From positions 1,612,001-1,676,000 of the forward strand of contig CP112982.1 of NCBI GenBank assembly GCA_041875495.1: a DNA stretch of 64,000 nucleotides. The letters run 5' to 3'. This DNA is from Halomonas sp. CH40. Its GTDB lineage: Bacteria > Pseudomonadota > Gammaproteobacteria > Pseudomonadales > Halomonadaceae. Numbering within the stretch: position 1 is the first letter of the stretch; each line of letters opens with the position of its first letter. The notes beneath the pieces were generated by a model. It had not been told where the DNA came from. It saw only the letters and a program-made list of their open reading frames with translations, and did not search any database. The position numbers were made by a program, and so were the translations under genes. Shown here in pieces: positions 16,847 through 25,709 of this stretch.

Positions 16847-17174
16847 GGAGCTCTCCCACCTGATGGTGTCGGTAATTAATAAGTAAGAACCTGTCATTAC
16901 TTATTGATATGTTGATTCTGCAGATGAATCCAAAAATTAGCGTAATAAACTATGTGATTAAGTATACAGTATGTGCCTCTGTCCAGTATAGGATGAGTAT
17001 TAAATTTTGTGTAGTCATACCAGAGGCTTGCGTGAGAGAGCCGAGGTTTTCAACCGCAGGCGATAAGTGTTTGAAGGTTTCAGGGTCAGTTTTAATTCAA
17101 CAGGCGTTGAGCGTCTGCAAGCCATGCCGTAATATCTGTTCATGTTTTAAACATCTGTTTTCTGGAGCAACTTC
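16847..17174. promoter_or_regulatory. lexA-psrA divergent intergenic region
   Basis: 328 bases without a gene. No exact CTGT-N8-ACAG SOS box is found; the nearest is CTGTATACTTAATCAC on the minus strand around 16960-16977. An ATGTTT-T-AAACAT inverted repeat at 17142-17154 may be an operator for PsrA. Confidence 0.45.
17142..17154. promoter_or_regulatory. Candidate PsrA operator
   Basis: A perfect 6-bp inverted repeat (ATGTTT/AAACAT) around one base, ending 20 bases before the psrA start. Pseudomonas PsrA autoregulates through AAAC/GTTT-type inverted repeats; here the half-sites are inverted in order and spacing, so the match is loose. Confidence 0.3.
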
Positions 17175-17879
17175 ATGGCCCAGCTCGACACAGTGACACG
17201 CATCCTCGACACTGCTGAAGTCCTTTTTGCTGAGCGCGGCTTTGCTGAAACATCGCTGCGCAACATTACCAGCAAGGCCAAGGTCAACTTGGCCGCGGTC
17301 AACTACCATTTCGGCTCCAAGAAGGCGCTGATCCAGTCAGTGTTTTCACGCTATCTGGACCCCTTCAGTGAGCGTTTTCATAGCGCTTTGGATGCGCTGG
17401 AAGAGCGCTATCAGGGGCGCGTCATTCCGCTTGAAGTGCTGCTGGAAACCATGGCGGAGACGGTTCTGTCGGTGCCTGCCGAGCGCAACAGCCTGAAGGT
17501 GTTCATGCGCCTTCTGGGGTTGGCCTACAGCCAGGCGCAGGGCCACCTGCGGCGGTTTATTCAGGAGCAATATGGCGATGTGTTCACCCGCTTTACCGAA
17601 CTTGTGCGCCAGGCCACCCCTGAACTGCCGGATGCTGAGCGTTTCTGGCGGCTGCATTTCATGCTGGGAACGGTGATTTTTACCCTTTCCGGCCTGGATG
17701 CGCTGAGAGATATCGCTCAGAAAGACTATCAGGAGCATGTTTCCGTGCGCGATCTGGTACGCCGCCTGCGCCCTGTGGTGGTGGCGGCCATGAATGCACC
17801 GTTGCCCGCCTCCGTTGAGTCAGAACACAAGGCGCTCGAGAGCAAGGAACACAACAATGCGCACTCCCTCGCTGATTGA
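17175..17879 (+). CDS. psrA: TetR-family regulator PsrA
   Basis: Fatty-acid-responsive repressor/activator; in Pseudomonas it controls beta-oxidation genes and rpoS. 234 residues with an N-terminal HTH. The first 50 residues (LFAERGFAETSLRNITSKA and NLAAVNYHFGSKKALIQ) follow Pseudomonas PsrA almost residue for residue, and FMRLLGLAYSQAQGHLRRF matches its ligand domain. The order lexA (divergent)-psrA-nagZ is the same as in P. aeruginosa, which supports orthology. TGGAGC precedes the ATG. The following gene overlaps its end by 23 bases. Confidence 0.9.
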   Translation: MAQLDTVTRILDTAEVLFAERGFAETSLRNITSKAKVNLAAVNYHFGSKKALIQSVFSRYLDPFSERFHSALDALEERYQGRVIPLEVLLETMAETVLSVPAERNSLKVFMRLLGLAYSQAQGHLRRFIQEQYGDVFTRFTELVRQATPELPDAERFWRLHFMLGTVIFTLSGLDALRDIAQKDYQEHVSVRDLVRRLRPVVVAAMNAPLPASVESEHKALESKEHNNAHSLAD

Positions 17880-18375
17880 GCTTCCCCCTGAAGCGGGTAA
17901 GTGGATTGACGTCGATATTACACGCCAGGCATTAACCCTGTGGCAGGGGCAAACAAGTGGGCTTTGCTTGCCGGTCTCCACTGGCAAGGCGGGCACCGGC
18001 CAGCAGGATGGCAGTGGCCAGACCCCTTTGGGTTGGCACTATGTGCGGGCTGCCATTGGCAGCGAGGCGCCACCTGATGCGGTGTTTCGCGGCCGCCGCT
18101 GGACAGGGGAAATCTATTCAGCGGCCTTAAGTGAGCAGTATCCTGCAAGAGACTGGATTCTGACGCGCATCCTGTGGCTGTGTGGCCTGGAAAGTGGTTT
18201 TAATCGGGGCGGCAAGGTGGATTCACAGCGTCGCTTCATCTATATCCACGGTACGCCGCCTACTGAGCCGATGGGACAGCCGCTGTCGCATGGTTGCATC
18301 CGGCTTGAATGCCAGGCCTTGCTGGAGGTATTTGCTTTCGCGGTACCCGGAACGCCCGTCTGGATACATCTCTAA
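17857..18375 (+). CDS. L,D-transpeptidase family protein (YkuD domain)
   Basis: Likely peptidoglycan cross-linking or tailoring enzyme. 172 residues, essentially one YkuD domain: YIHGTPPTEPMGQPLSHGCIRL carries His131, His145 and the nucleophile Cys147. The ATG at 17857 has AAGGA eight bases upstream and overlaps the psrA end by 23 bases, so the two are co-translated; an upstream in-frame ATG at 17794 lies deeper in psrA and has no site. No signal peptide is seen, so export, if it occurs, is unexplained. nagZ, a recycling enzyme, follows, giving a peptidoglycan context. Confidence 0.85.
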   Translation: MRTPSLIELPPEAGKWIDVDITRQALTLWQGQTSGLCLPVSTGKAGTGQQDGSGQTPLGWHYVRAAIGSEAPPDAVFRGRRWTGEIYSAALSEQYPARDWILTRILWLCGLESGFNRGGKVDSQRRFIYIHGTPPTEPMGQPLSHGCIRLECQALLEVFAFAVPGTPVWIHL

Positions 18376-18487
18376 GGGTGCCGAATTGGGTGATACTCAG
18401 AGCTGACCAACAACGCCTTTATTGCCAGATAAGTTGCATGCAGGGAATGATCCACTAGAATTGCCGTTTTTTCAGGATGCTTGTGTC

Positions 18488-19507
18488 ATGACGCACTCAG
18501 TTGGCCCGGTCATGCTTGACCTCGAAGGAAGCTCGTTAACGTCTGATGAACGTCAGCTGTTGCAGAAAGATGCCGTGGGTGGCGTCATTCTGTTTGCGCG
18601 TAACATTCAAAGTGCCACCCAGGTGCGAACCTTATGCGATGATATTCGCCAAGTGCGCCCTGATCTTCTGGTTGCGGTGGATCAGGAGGGCGGCCGGGTG
18701 CAGCGCATCAAGGAAGGCGTCACCCGCTTGCCGCCGATGGCCCTGCTTGGCCAGCGCTATCAGCAGGATGCGGCTGAAGGGCTAGCCCTGACACGGGATG
18801 CCGGCTGGTTGCTGGGCATGGAAATGGCCGCCTGCGGCTTGGATATTACCTTTGCTCCGGTATTGGACGTTGATGGGGGCACCTCAAGCGTGATTGGCGA
18901 TCGTAGTTTTGGCCAACAACCGCAGCAGGTGGCCGAGCTTGGCCAAGCGCTGATTCAAGGCCTGCATGATGCCGGGATGGCGGCCGTCGGTAAGCATTTT
19001 CCCGGTCATGGCAGCGTGGCAGAAGACTCGCATATTGCCCTCCCGGTTGACGAACGCCCTTTGAGCGCTATCAAGCAGCATGATCTGGTGCCCTTTGCCC
19101 AACTGGCGAATATGCTGGATGGCGTCATGCCCGCCCATGTTATCTATCCTGCCTTTGATCATCGGCCTGCCGGGTTCTCACCGGCCTGGCTCGGTATGTT
19201 GCGTGAATCGCTCAACTTCAAAGGCTGTATTTTTTCTGATGACCTGAGCATGACCGGCGCTCATGCCGCAGGTTCACCCGCAGAGCGCGCCAACGCCGCC
19301 CTGCAGGCAGGCTGCGATATGCTATTAGTATGTAATGATCGCGGTGCAGCACTTGAAGTGCTTGATGCCTGCATCGGGAAGGGCACAAGACGACCCATGA
19401 AATTACGCTACGCCCGTGCGCGGCCAACGCTTGAATCACTGAGCGCCTTGGGGCGTTGGCGCCGCACCCATGCCAAGCTGGAAGCGCTGGCTGGCTCAGC
19501 TAAGTAA
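18488..19507 (+). CDS. nagZ: Beta-N-acetylhexosaminidase, peptidoglycan recycling
   Basis: Removes GlcNAc from 1,6-anhydroMurNAc peptides in the cytosol; its product influences AmpR/AmpC in other species. 339 residues, GH3 fold. KHFPGHG (169-175) with Asp180/His182 in the mobile catalytic loop, VDQEGGRVQR (65-73), and FSDDLSM (249-255) with the nucleophile Asp251. Start at 18488 (MTHSVGPVMLDLEG) matches the family; AGGA lies about ten bases upstream. A longer frame from 18422 has no ribosome site. Follows the L,D-transpeptidase by 112 bases. Confidence 0.96.
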   Translation: MTHSVGPVMLDLEGSSLTSDERQLLQKDAVGGVILFARNIQSATQVRTLCDDIRQVRPDLLVAVDQEGGRVQRIKEGVTRLPPMALLGQRYQQDAAEGLALTRDAGWLLGMEMAACGLDITFAPVLDVDGGTSSVIGDRSFGQQPQQVAELGQALIQGLHDAGMAAVGKHFPGHGSVAEDSHIALPVDERPLSAIKQHDLVPFAQLANMLDGVMPAHVIYPAFDHRPAGFSPAWLGMLRESLNFKGCIFSDDLSMTGAHAAGSPAERANAALQAGCDMLLVCNDRGAALEVLDACIGKGTRRPMKLRYARARPTLESLSALGRWRRTHAKLEALAGSAK

Positions 19508-19586
19508 GCCAGAAATCAAAAAATCGACGACACACGAGAAGGCCTGTAGGCAATCAGGGCCCATTTGTAAAAACGCCAGAGGAAAC

Positions 19587-20168
19587 ATGATGGCCAAGTT
19601 AGATAATGAAACACTGGCTTCGCGCGACTCCATGCGCGAGCTGATGGATGATGCGGACTGCCTGATTACCCAGCAGCAGGTAGAGCACGCCCTCGACCGC
19701 ATGGCCGAAGAAATCAGCCGGGATCTCGGCGACAAGTTGCCGGTTTTTTATTGCGTGATGAACGGTGGTCTGATCACCACCGGGCACCTGTTGACCCGCC
19801 TGGGTTTCCCGCTAGAAGTCGACTATATCCACGCGACCCGCTACCGCAGTGAACTGCGCGGGGGGGATCTGTTCTGGCGTGTTTCACCTGAAGTCCCGAT
19901 GGCAGGGCGCCATGTGGTGATCATTGACGATATTCTTGATGAAGGGGCAACGCTGGCGGCTATTCTTGAATATTGCAAAGAAGCCCAGGCGGCGAGTATC
20001 AGTACGGCGGTGCTGGTTGATAAGCAGCATGACCGTAAGGCAGCGCCTGGGTTGAAAGCCGATTACTGCGGCCTGGAAGTCGCAGACCGCTTTGTATTCG
20101 GCTTCGGGATGGATTACAAGGGCTACTGGCGTAACGCCCCAGGGATCTTTGCACCCAAAGGTCTTTGA
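19587..20168 (+). CDS. hpt: Hypoxanthine-guanine phosphoribosyltransferase
   Basis: Salvages hypoxanthine (and guanine) to IMP/GMP. 193 residues. PRPP motif VVIIDDILDEGATLAA; the C-terminal GFGMDYKGYWRNAPGIFA is typical of bacterial Hpt. AGAGG lies just before two consecutive ATG codons (19587 and 19590); either may be used. Together with apt, gpt and upp it is the fourth phosphoribosyltransferase in the window. It converges with ppsR, with only nine bases between. Confidence 0.93.
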   Translation: MMAKLDNETLASRDSMRELMDDADCLITQQQVEHALDRMAEEISRDLGDKLPVFYCVMNGGLITTGHLLTRLGFPLEVDYIHATRYRSELRGGDLFWRVSPEVPMAGRHVVIIDDILDEGATLAAILEYCKEAQAASISTAVLVDKQHDRKAAPGLKADYCGLEVADRFVFGFGMDYKGYWRNAPGIFAPKGL

Positions 20169-20177
20169 GCTATAACA

Positions 20178-21011
20178 TTATCGAGGTGAGAAACGCCGTG
20201 ACAGGCCAGTCTCAGCAATCATGCGGGTGGAAATCTCCTCAACGGAAAAGCGTGTCGTGTCGATAAACGGAATATGCATGCTGCGATACAAGGATTCTGC
20301 CTGTTCAACTTCCTGCATGCATTGATCCATGGAGCTATAGCGGCTGTTGGGGCGTCGTTCATTGCGAATGGCCGCCAGGCGACGCGCATCAATGGTCAGC
20401 CCGAACAGCTTGTGCCGGTGGGGTGCCAGCGCCTTGGGTAGTTTGAGCACGCCATCTTCATCGTGGTCATCTTCGGTCAGCGGGTAGTTGGCGGCGCGAA
20501 TACCGAACTGCAGCGCCAGATACAGCGAAGTGGGGGTTTTACCGCAGCGTGAAACGCCTACCAGAATCACATCAGCCTTGTCGTATTGATGAGTACGCGC
20601 ACCGTCGTCGTTATCCAGGGCAAAATGTACCGAGTGAATCCGGTCCATATACACATCATCGCTGCCAATCGAATGGGTTCTGCCTACGCTGTAGGAAGAA
20701 TGAGTGTTCAGTTCCTGCTCCAAAGGTTTCAGGAAGGTTGAGAAGATATCAACCTTGAAGCCGGTGGCTTTACGAATGACATCACGAATGTCCTGATCAA
20801 CGATGGTATCGATAATGATGGGCTGCTCACCATCATTGACAGCCGTGGCGTCAATGATCTCAACCAATGTATGAGCCTTGGCCAGGGTGTCGATGTATGG
20901 CTTGGTCAGCATCTTGATTTCGACATTTTCAAACTGGGCCAGCAAGCTGCGCCCCAGGCTTTCAGCGGTGATGCCGGTGCCATCGGAAATAAAAAAAGCG
21001 GTACGTGTCAT
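20178..21011 (-). CDS. ppsR: PEP synthase regulatory protein (kinase/pyrophosphorylase, DUF299)
   Basis: Switches PpsA off by ADP-dependent phosphorylation of a threonine and on again by Pi-dependent removal. 277 residues with the unusual P-loop GVSRCGKT (152-159) of the family, and N-terminal [19 protein letters not shown]. Divergent from ppsA across a shared 279-base promoter region, the usual genetic pairing, which fixes the partner as PpsA rather than pyruvate phosphate dikinase. Confidence 0.96.
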   Translation of the reverse strand: MTRTAFFISDGTGITAESLGRSLLAQFENVEIKMLTKPYIDTLAKAHTLVEIIDATAVNDGEQPIIIDTIVDQDIRDVIRKATGFKVDIFSTFLKPLEQELNTHSSYSVGRTHSIGSDDVYMDRIHSVHFALDNDDGARTHQYDKADVILVGVSRCGKTPTSLYLALQFGIRAANYPLTEDDHDEDGVLKLPKALAPHRHKLFGLTIDARRLAAIRNERRPNSRYSSMDQCMQEVEQAESLYRSMHIPFIDTTRFSVEEISTRMIAETGLSRRFSPR

Positions 21012-21290
21012 CAGTTTGTCGCTCTATCAATACGGGAATATGGCGTGAATTGCGCTATTGTCACGACTTGGCAGCGATAAAACAATCTCAGCAGCTGCTT
21101 ACCTCGCAGCGGCAATAGTAGGGGTTCGCGTAGCCACTACAGGAAACGTCTGAATGTCACCGATGTTGTAATTATCCTCCACCCCCTTCGATGTTAGACC
21201 AATGGCGAATAGAGAAGGGTGATGCTAGGGTAGCATCGTCTATTTTGGGCGGCCCGCTGGCCGTGCTGATGCTAAATGCGAGGGGGTTGC

Positions 21291-23663
21291 GTGGAAGAGT
21301 ACATTCTGTGGTTTGATCACTTGGGTATGAACGACGTAGAGCGGGTGGGTGGTAAGAATGCCTCTCTGGGTGAAATGATCTCGAACCTTTCCGGCGCTGG
21401 CGTGACCGTGCCAGGCGGCTTTGCCACCACTGCCCAGGCGTACCGGGAATTTCTCTCCCATGAAAAGCTTAACGAACGTATCAATGCCACATTGGATCGG
21501 CTTGACGTTGACGACGTCAAGGCGCTTGCCGAAGCCGGTCGTAATATTCGTCAATGGGTGATTGATACACCTCTGCCGCCCAACTTTGAAGCCGCGCTGC
21601 GTGGCGCCTACGAGCAGCTGCAACAGCAGCATCCCAACCTCAAAGTAGCCGTACGCAGCTCAGCCACCGCTGAAGATCTGCCGGATGCCTCCTTTGCCGG
21701 TCAGCAGGAAACTTTCCTTAATATCGAAGGTTTCGACAATATCAAGCGCGCCGTACACGAAGTCTTTGCGTCACTGTTCAACGACAGGGCGATTTCCTAC
21801 CGGGTACACCGCGGCTACGCCCATGAAAACGTGGCGCTGTCCGCCGGTATTCAGAAAATGGTGCGCTCGGAAACCGGTGCTGCCGGGGTCATGTTCACTC
21901 TGGATACGGAATCCGGCTACCGCGATGCGGTATTTGTCACCGCTTCCTGGGGCTTGGGTGAAACCGTTGTGCAAGGCGCGGTTAACCCGGATGAGTTCTA
22001 TGTGCACAAGCCGACCCTGGCCGCTGGTCGCCCGGCTGTGCTGCGTCGCAATCTGGGCTCCAAGCTGATCAAGATGGTCTACACCGATGATGCCAGCGCG
22101 GGTAAATCCGTTGAGACCGTCGATGTGCCGCTCAAGGAGCGGGGGCGTTTCTGTCTCGATGATGCCCAGGTAATGGCGCTGGCCGAGCAGGCGGTGACGA
22201 TTGAAAAACACTACCAGCGCCCGATGGATATCGAGTGGGCGCTGGATGGCGATGACGGTGAGCTGTATATCGTCCAGGCTCGTCCGGAGACAGTGGTTTC
22301 CCAACAGGAAGGCGGCAAGCTGGAACGCTTCCATCTGAAGGAAAAGGGCCGCACCTTGGTGACTGGCCGTGCGATTGGTCAGCGTATTGGCCGCGGGGCG
22401 GTAAAAATTGTGTTGAGCCCTGATGATATGGACAAGGTTCACGACGGCGATATTCTGGTCACCGACATGACCGACCCGGACTGGGAGCCGATCATGAAGC
22501 GGGCGTCGGCGATTGTGACCAATCGCGGCGGACGCACCTGCCATGCCGCCATTATTGCTCGTGAGCTGGGTATTCCAGCGGTTGTTGGCTGTGGAGATGC
22601 CACTCAGCTACTTAACGAAGGCAGTGATGTCACGGTTTCCTGTGCGGAAGGGGATGCTGGCCACGTGTATGAAGGGCTTCTGGAGTTCGACTATAAGGTA
22701 TCAAGCGTTGATGCCATGCCCGATATTCCTTTCAAGATCATGATGAACGTTGGTAACCCGGATCGCGCTTTCAGTTTCTCAAGCCTGCCTAATGCTGGCG
22801 TTGGCCTGGCTCGTCTGGAATTCATCATTAACCGGATGATTGGCGTTCACCCCAAGGCGCTGCTCGAATACGCGACGTTGCCTTCGGACCTTCAGCAGAT
22901 TATCGACCTGAGAACGGCGGGCTACGATGACCCGGTCAGTTTTTACGTGGATAAACTGGTAGAGGGAATCTCGACCCTGGCAGCTGCGTTTTATCCGCAG
23001 CGAGTGATCGTACGGCTGTCAGATTTTAAATCCAACGAGTATGAGAATCTGATTGGCGGCAAGCTTTATGAGCCGGGCGAAGAAAACCCCATGCTGGGTT
23101 TCCGCGGTGCTTCCCGCTACGTTTCTGACGCCTTCCGGCCCTGTTTTGAGCTGGAATGCCGGGCGCTGAAACGGGTGCGCGAAGTCATGGGGCTTGATAA
23201 CGTCGAAATCATGGTGCCCTTTGTGCGTACACCCGAGGAAGCCGGTGAAGTGGTTGAACTGATGGCTGCCAATGGCCTCAAGCGCGGTGAGAACGGCCTC
23301 AAGGTCATCATGATGTGTGAGCTGCCTGCTAATGCGCTATTGGCGGATGAGTTTCTTGAACACTTTGACGGCTTCTCGATTGGTTCCAACGACCTGACGC
23401 AGCTGACTCTGGGGCTTGACCGTGATTCGGGTATCGTCGCGCATCTGTTTGATGAGCGTAATGCGGCGGTCAAAAGGCTGCTGGCTATGGCGATCCAGGC
23501 CTGCAAGGCGCAAGGCAAATATGTGGGGATCTGCGGGCAAGGCCCATCAGATCATCCGGATCTGGCCAAGTGGCTGATGGAGCAGGGAATAGACTCAGTC
23601 TCCCTGAACCCGGACGCGGTACTTGAAACCTGGTTCATGTTGGCGGGTGAAACCCTCGACTAA
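21291..23663 (+). CDS. ppsA: Phosphoenolpyruvate synthase
   Basis: Makes PEP from pyruvate and ATP (giving AMP and Pi) for gluconeogenesis. 790 residues, as P. aeruginosa PpsA (791). Domains: ATP-grasp (about 1-350, [10 protein letters not shown] and [20 protein letters not shown]), swivelling phosphohistidine domain with the His in [15 protein letters not shown] (about 418), and the PEP/pyruvate barrel ending with [14 protein letters not shown] at 21291 is chosen: AGGGG lies five bases upstream and [12 protein letters not shown] is the family start; the ATG at 21276 gives a poorer N-terminus. Regulated by the divergent ppsR product. Confidence 0.96.
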   Translation: MEEYILWFDHLGMNDVERVGGKNASLGEMISNLSGAGVTVPGGFATTAQAYREFLSHEKLNERINATLDRLDVDDVKALAEAGRNIRQWVIDTPLPPNFEAALRGAYEQLQQQHPNLKVAVRSSATAEDLPDASFAGQQETFLNIEGFDNIKRAVHEVFASLFNDRAISYRVHRGYAHENVALSAGIQKMVRSETGAAGVMFTLDTESGYRDAVFVTASWGLGETVVQGAVNPDEFYVHKPTLAAGRPAVLRRNLGSKLIKMVYTDDASAGKSVETVDVPLKERGRFCLDDAQVMALAEQAVTIEKHYQRPMDIEWALDGDDGELYIVQARPETVVSQQEGGKLERFHLKEKGRTLVTGRAIGQRIGRGAVKIVLSPDDMDKVHDGDILVTDMTDPDWEPIMKRASAIVTNRGGRTCHAAIIARELGIPAVVGCGDATQLLNEGSDVTVSCAEGDAGHVYEGLLEFDYKVSSVDAMPDIPFKIMMNVGNPDRAFSFSSLPNAGVGLARLEFIINRMIGVHPKALLEYATLPSDLQQIIDLRTAGYDDPVSFYVDKLVEGISTLAAAFYPQRVIVRLSDFKSNEYENLIGGKLYEPGEENPMLGFRGASRYVSDAFRPCFELECRALKRVREVMGLDNVEIMVPFVRTPEEAGEVVELMAANGLKRGENGLKVIMMCELPANALLADEFLEHFDGFSIGSNDLTQLTLGLDRDSGIVAHLFDERNAAVKRLLAMAIQACKAQGKYVGICGQGPSDHPDLAKWLMEQGIDSVSLNPDAVLETWFMLAGETLD

Positions 23664-23690
23664 GTGACCCCACAGCGTTTTGTTAACAAT

Positions 23691-23720
23691 AAAAAGCCCG
23701 GCTGCCGCCGGGTTTTTTAT
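23691..23720 (+). terminator. Rho-independent terminator after ppsA
   Basis: AAAAAGCCCGGC-TGCC-GCCGGGTTTTTT: a seven-pair GC stem with a tetraloop and six T residues, 27 bases after the ppsA stop. Confidence 0.92.
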
Positions 23721-23823
23721 TGGCTAGTATTTACTGGCGAGCACTTTTTCATGACGGGGCTGCAACAACGGATCTCGCTAAATGTTCTGGCGTTATTAAT
23801 TGCGTATAGTAGTTTATAAATAT

Positions 23824-23887
23824 AGTACTTTGTAAAGACAGCACTTTGTAAAGACAGTACGTTGTAAGAACAGTGCTTTGTCAGGAT
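23824..23887 (+). repeat. Four tandem 16-bp repeats upstream of ggt
   Basis: Units begin at 23824, 23840, 23856 and 23872 with consensus AGTACTTTGTAAAGAC; units 1 and 2 differ at one base, unit 3 at three and unit 4 at several. A TATAGT that could be a -10 box overlaps the first unit (23821-23826), so the repeats would lie at the promoter and in the 5' untranslated region, ending 21 bases before the ggt start. Confidence 0.8.
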
Positions 23888-23908
23888 CATTCATCAAGAG
23901 GACGTCTC

Positions 23909-25705
23909 ATGCGCCATTGGAAATATGCCTTACCGTTGAGCTTTATGCTGCTGCCGCTGTATGCCAGTGGTTTCAGCTATGAAACACCGGCTATCTCACC
24001 GGAAACGGAAACAGGCTTAGCAGAAAAGCCTGGCTGGGAAAATCAGAACTTTGCGGTTGCGGCAGCTAACCCGCTGGCAACCGATGCCGGTTATCAGGTG
24101 ATTAAAGCCGGAGGGAATGCCATTGATGCAGCGGTGGCAGTGCAGATGGTGCTGACTCTGGTAGAACCCCAGTCCAGCGGTATCGGCGGGGGTGGTTTTC
24201 TGATGCATTATGATGGCCAGCATGTTCAGACATTCGATGGCCGCGAGAAAGCGCCGTCAGGCGTTGATGAAAACCTGTTTATAGGTGAAGACGGTGAACC
24301 GCTGAGCTTTGCGGATGCGGTTAACAGTGGCCTGTCCGTTGGGGTGCCGGGGCTTGTCAGGATGCTTGAAAACGCGCATGCACAGCATGGCCAGCTGCCC
24401 TGGGAAAGCCTGTTTGCGCCGGCTATTACGCTGGCCGAGGAAGGCTTCGCCGTCAGCGAGCGCCTTCATACCAGTCTGGCTGATGATGCCACCCTGCGTG
24501 ACAACGAGCTTGCCAGGGCTTTCTATTATACTGATACAGGCGAGCCCATCGCGGTAGGTGAAACACTGCGTAACCCAGCGCTGGCCGACATTCTGCGCCA
24601 GATAGCGGCCAAGGGAAGCCAGGCGCTGTATGCTGGGCCGGTCGCCGAAGATATTGTCAATCGCGTGGCGGCGCATCCACAGCGCCCGGGCAATATGCAC
24701 ATGGACGATCTGGCTGACTACGAGGCACCAGAGCGGGAAGCGCTGTGTACGCCCTGGCAGCAGTGGGAGGTGTGTGGGTTTCCGCCGCCGTCTTCAGGTC
24801 ATCTCACCATCATGCAGATGCTCGGTATGATGGATAATCAGCCTATGCTGGAGGCGCCGCTTGATGATGGACTACCTTCCAGCAGTTGGCTGCATCAGTT
24901 CCTGGAAGCCTCACGGCTGGCATTTGCTGATCGCGGTTTGTATATCGCCGACCCTGATTTTGTTCAGGCCCCCGGCGGTGACTGGAACACTATGCTTAAC
25001 AGTGATTATCTGGCAGAGCGGGCCAGCCTGATCGAGGCGGATGCCAGCATGGGTAGCGGCGCTGCTCAGCCGGGTAAACCGGGTGATATGCAGGTAAGTT
25101 TCGCCTCTGCACCTGCGCAGCCAGAATACGGCACCAGCCATATCAGTATCATTGATCAGGATGGCAACGCGGTGGCCATGACCACCTCGATTGAACAGGC
25201 GTTTGGCTCGCGGATTCTGGCTGATGGTGGCACAGGGCTTTCTGGTGGCTATCTGCTGAATAACCAGCTGACAGACTTTTCCTTTGTGCCGGAAGTGGAT
25301 GGCCAGCCGGTTGCTAACCGGGTTGAGGCGAATAAAAGACCGCGTTCCAGTATGAGCCCGACCCTGGTGTTCGATCGTGAGAGCGGTGACTTGCTGGCGA
25401 GCCTGGGATCACCGGGTGGCGCGGCGATCATTCACTACAACGCCCGAACCCTGGTGGCGCTGCGCGACTGGGGGCTTGATGCCCAGGAAGCACTGAATCT
25501 GCCTCATGCCGTGACCTTGGGGAGTGCGGTCTATCTGGAAGCCGAGGGCTATCCGCAAGAGACGCTGTCTGCTCTGGAAGCACTGGGCCACGATGTCAGT
25601 GAGCGGGATCTGACCAGCGGGCTACAGGCGATTATGCGCCAGCCGGATGGAAGCCTGTTCGGTGGCGCTGATCCGCGCCGCGAAGGCATTGTCATGGGCG
25701 AATAA
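23909..25705 (+). CDS. ggt: Gamma-glutamyltransferase (periplasmic)
   Basis: Cleaves or transfers the gamma-glutamyl group of glutathione and related compounds. 598 residues. A signal peptide (MRHWKYALPLSFMLLPLYASG) directs export. The proenzyme self-cleaves before Thr409 in EYGTSHIS, producing large and small subunits; GREKAPSG, SIGIGGGGF-type glycine loops (SSGIGGGGFLMH) and LLNNQL, RPRSSMSPT and GSPGGAAI complete the active site. The start at 23909 has AGAGGA seven bases upstream. Preceded by four 16-bp tandem repeats and convergent with the phosphodiesterase gene. Confidence 0.95.
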   Translation: MRHWKYALPLSFMLLPLYASGFSYETPAISPETETGLAEKPGWENQNFAVAAANPLATDAGYQVIKAGGNAIDAAVAVQMVLTLVEPQSSGIGGGGFLMHYDGQHVQTFDGREKAPSGVDENLFIGEDGEPLSFADAVNSGLSVGVPGLVRMLENAHAQHGQLPWESLFAPAITLAEEGFAVSERLHTSLADDATLRDNELARAFYYTDTGEPIAVGETLRNPALADILRQIAAKGSQALYAGPVAEDIVNRVAAHPQRPGNMHMDDLADYEAPEREALCTPWQQWEVCGFPPPSSGHLTIMQMLGMMDNQPMLEAPLDDGLPSSSWLHQFLEASRLAFADRGLYIADPDFVQAPGGDWNTMLNSDYLAERASLIEADASMGSGAAQPGKPGDMQVSFASAPAQPEYGTSHISIIDQDGNAVAMTTSIEQAFGSRILADGGTGLSGGYLLNNQLTDFSFVPEVDGQPVANRVEANKRPRSSMSPTLVFDRESGDLLASLGSPGGAAIIHYNARTLVALRDWGLDAQEALNLPHAVTLGSAVYLEAEGYPQETLSALEALGHDVSERDLTSGLQAIMRQPDGSLFGGADPRREGIVMGE

Positions 25706-25709
25706 GCGT

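Noticed and set aside
21012..21290. Extra small gene between ppsR and ppsA
   Set aside because: No frame with a ribosome site; the region is the shared promoter.
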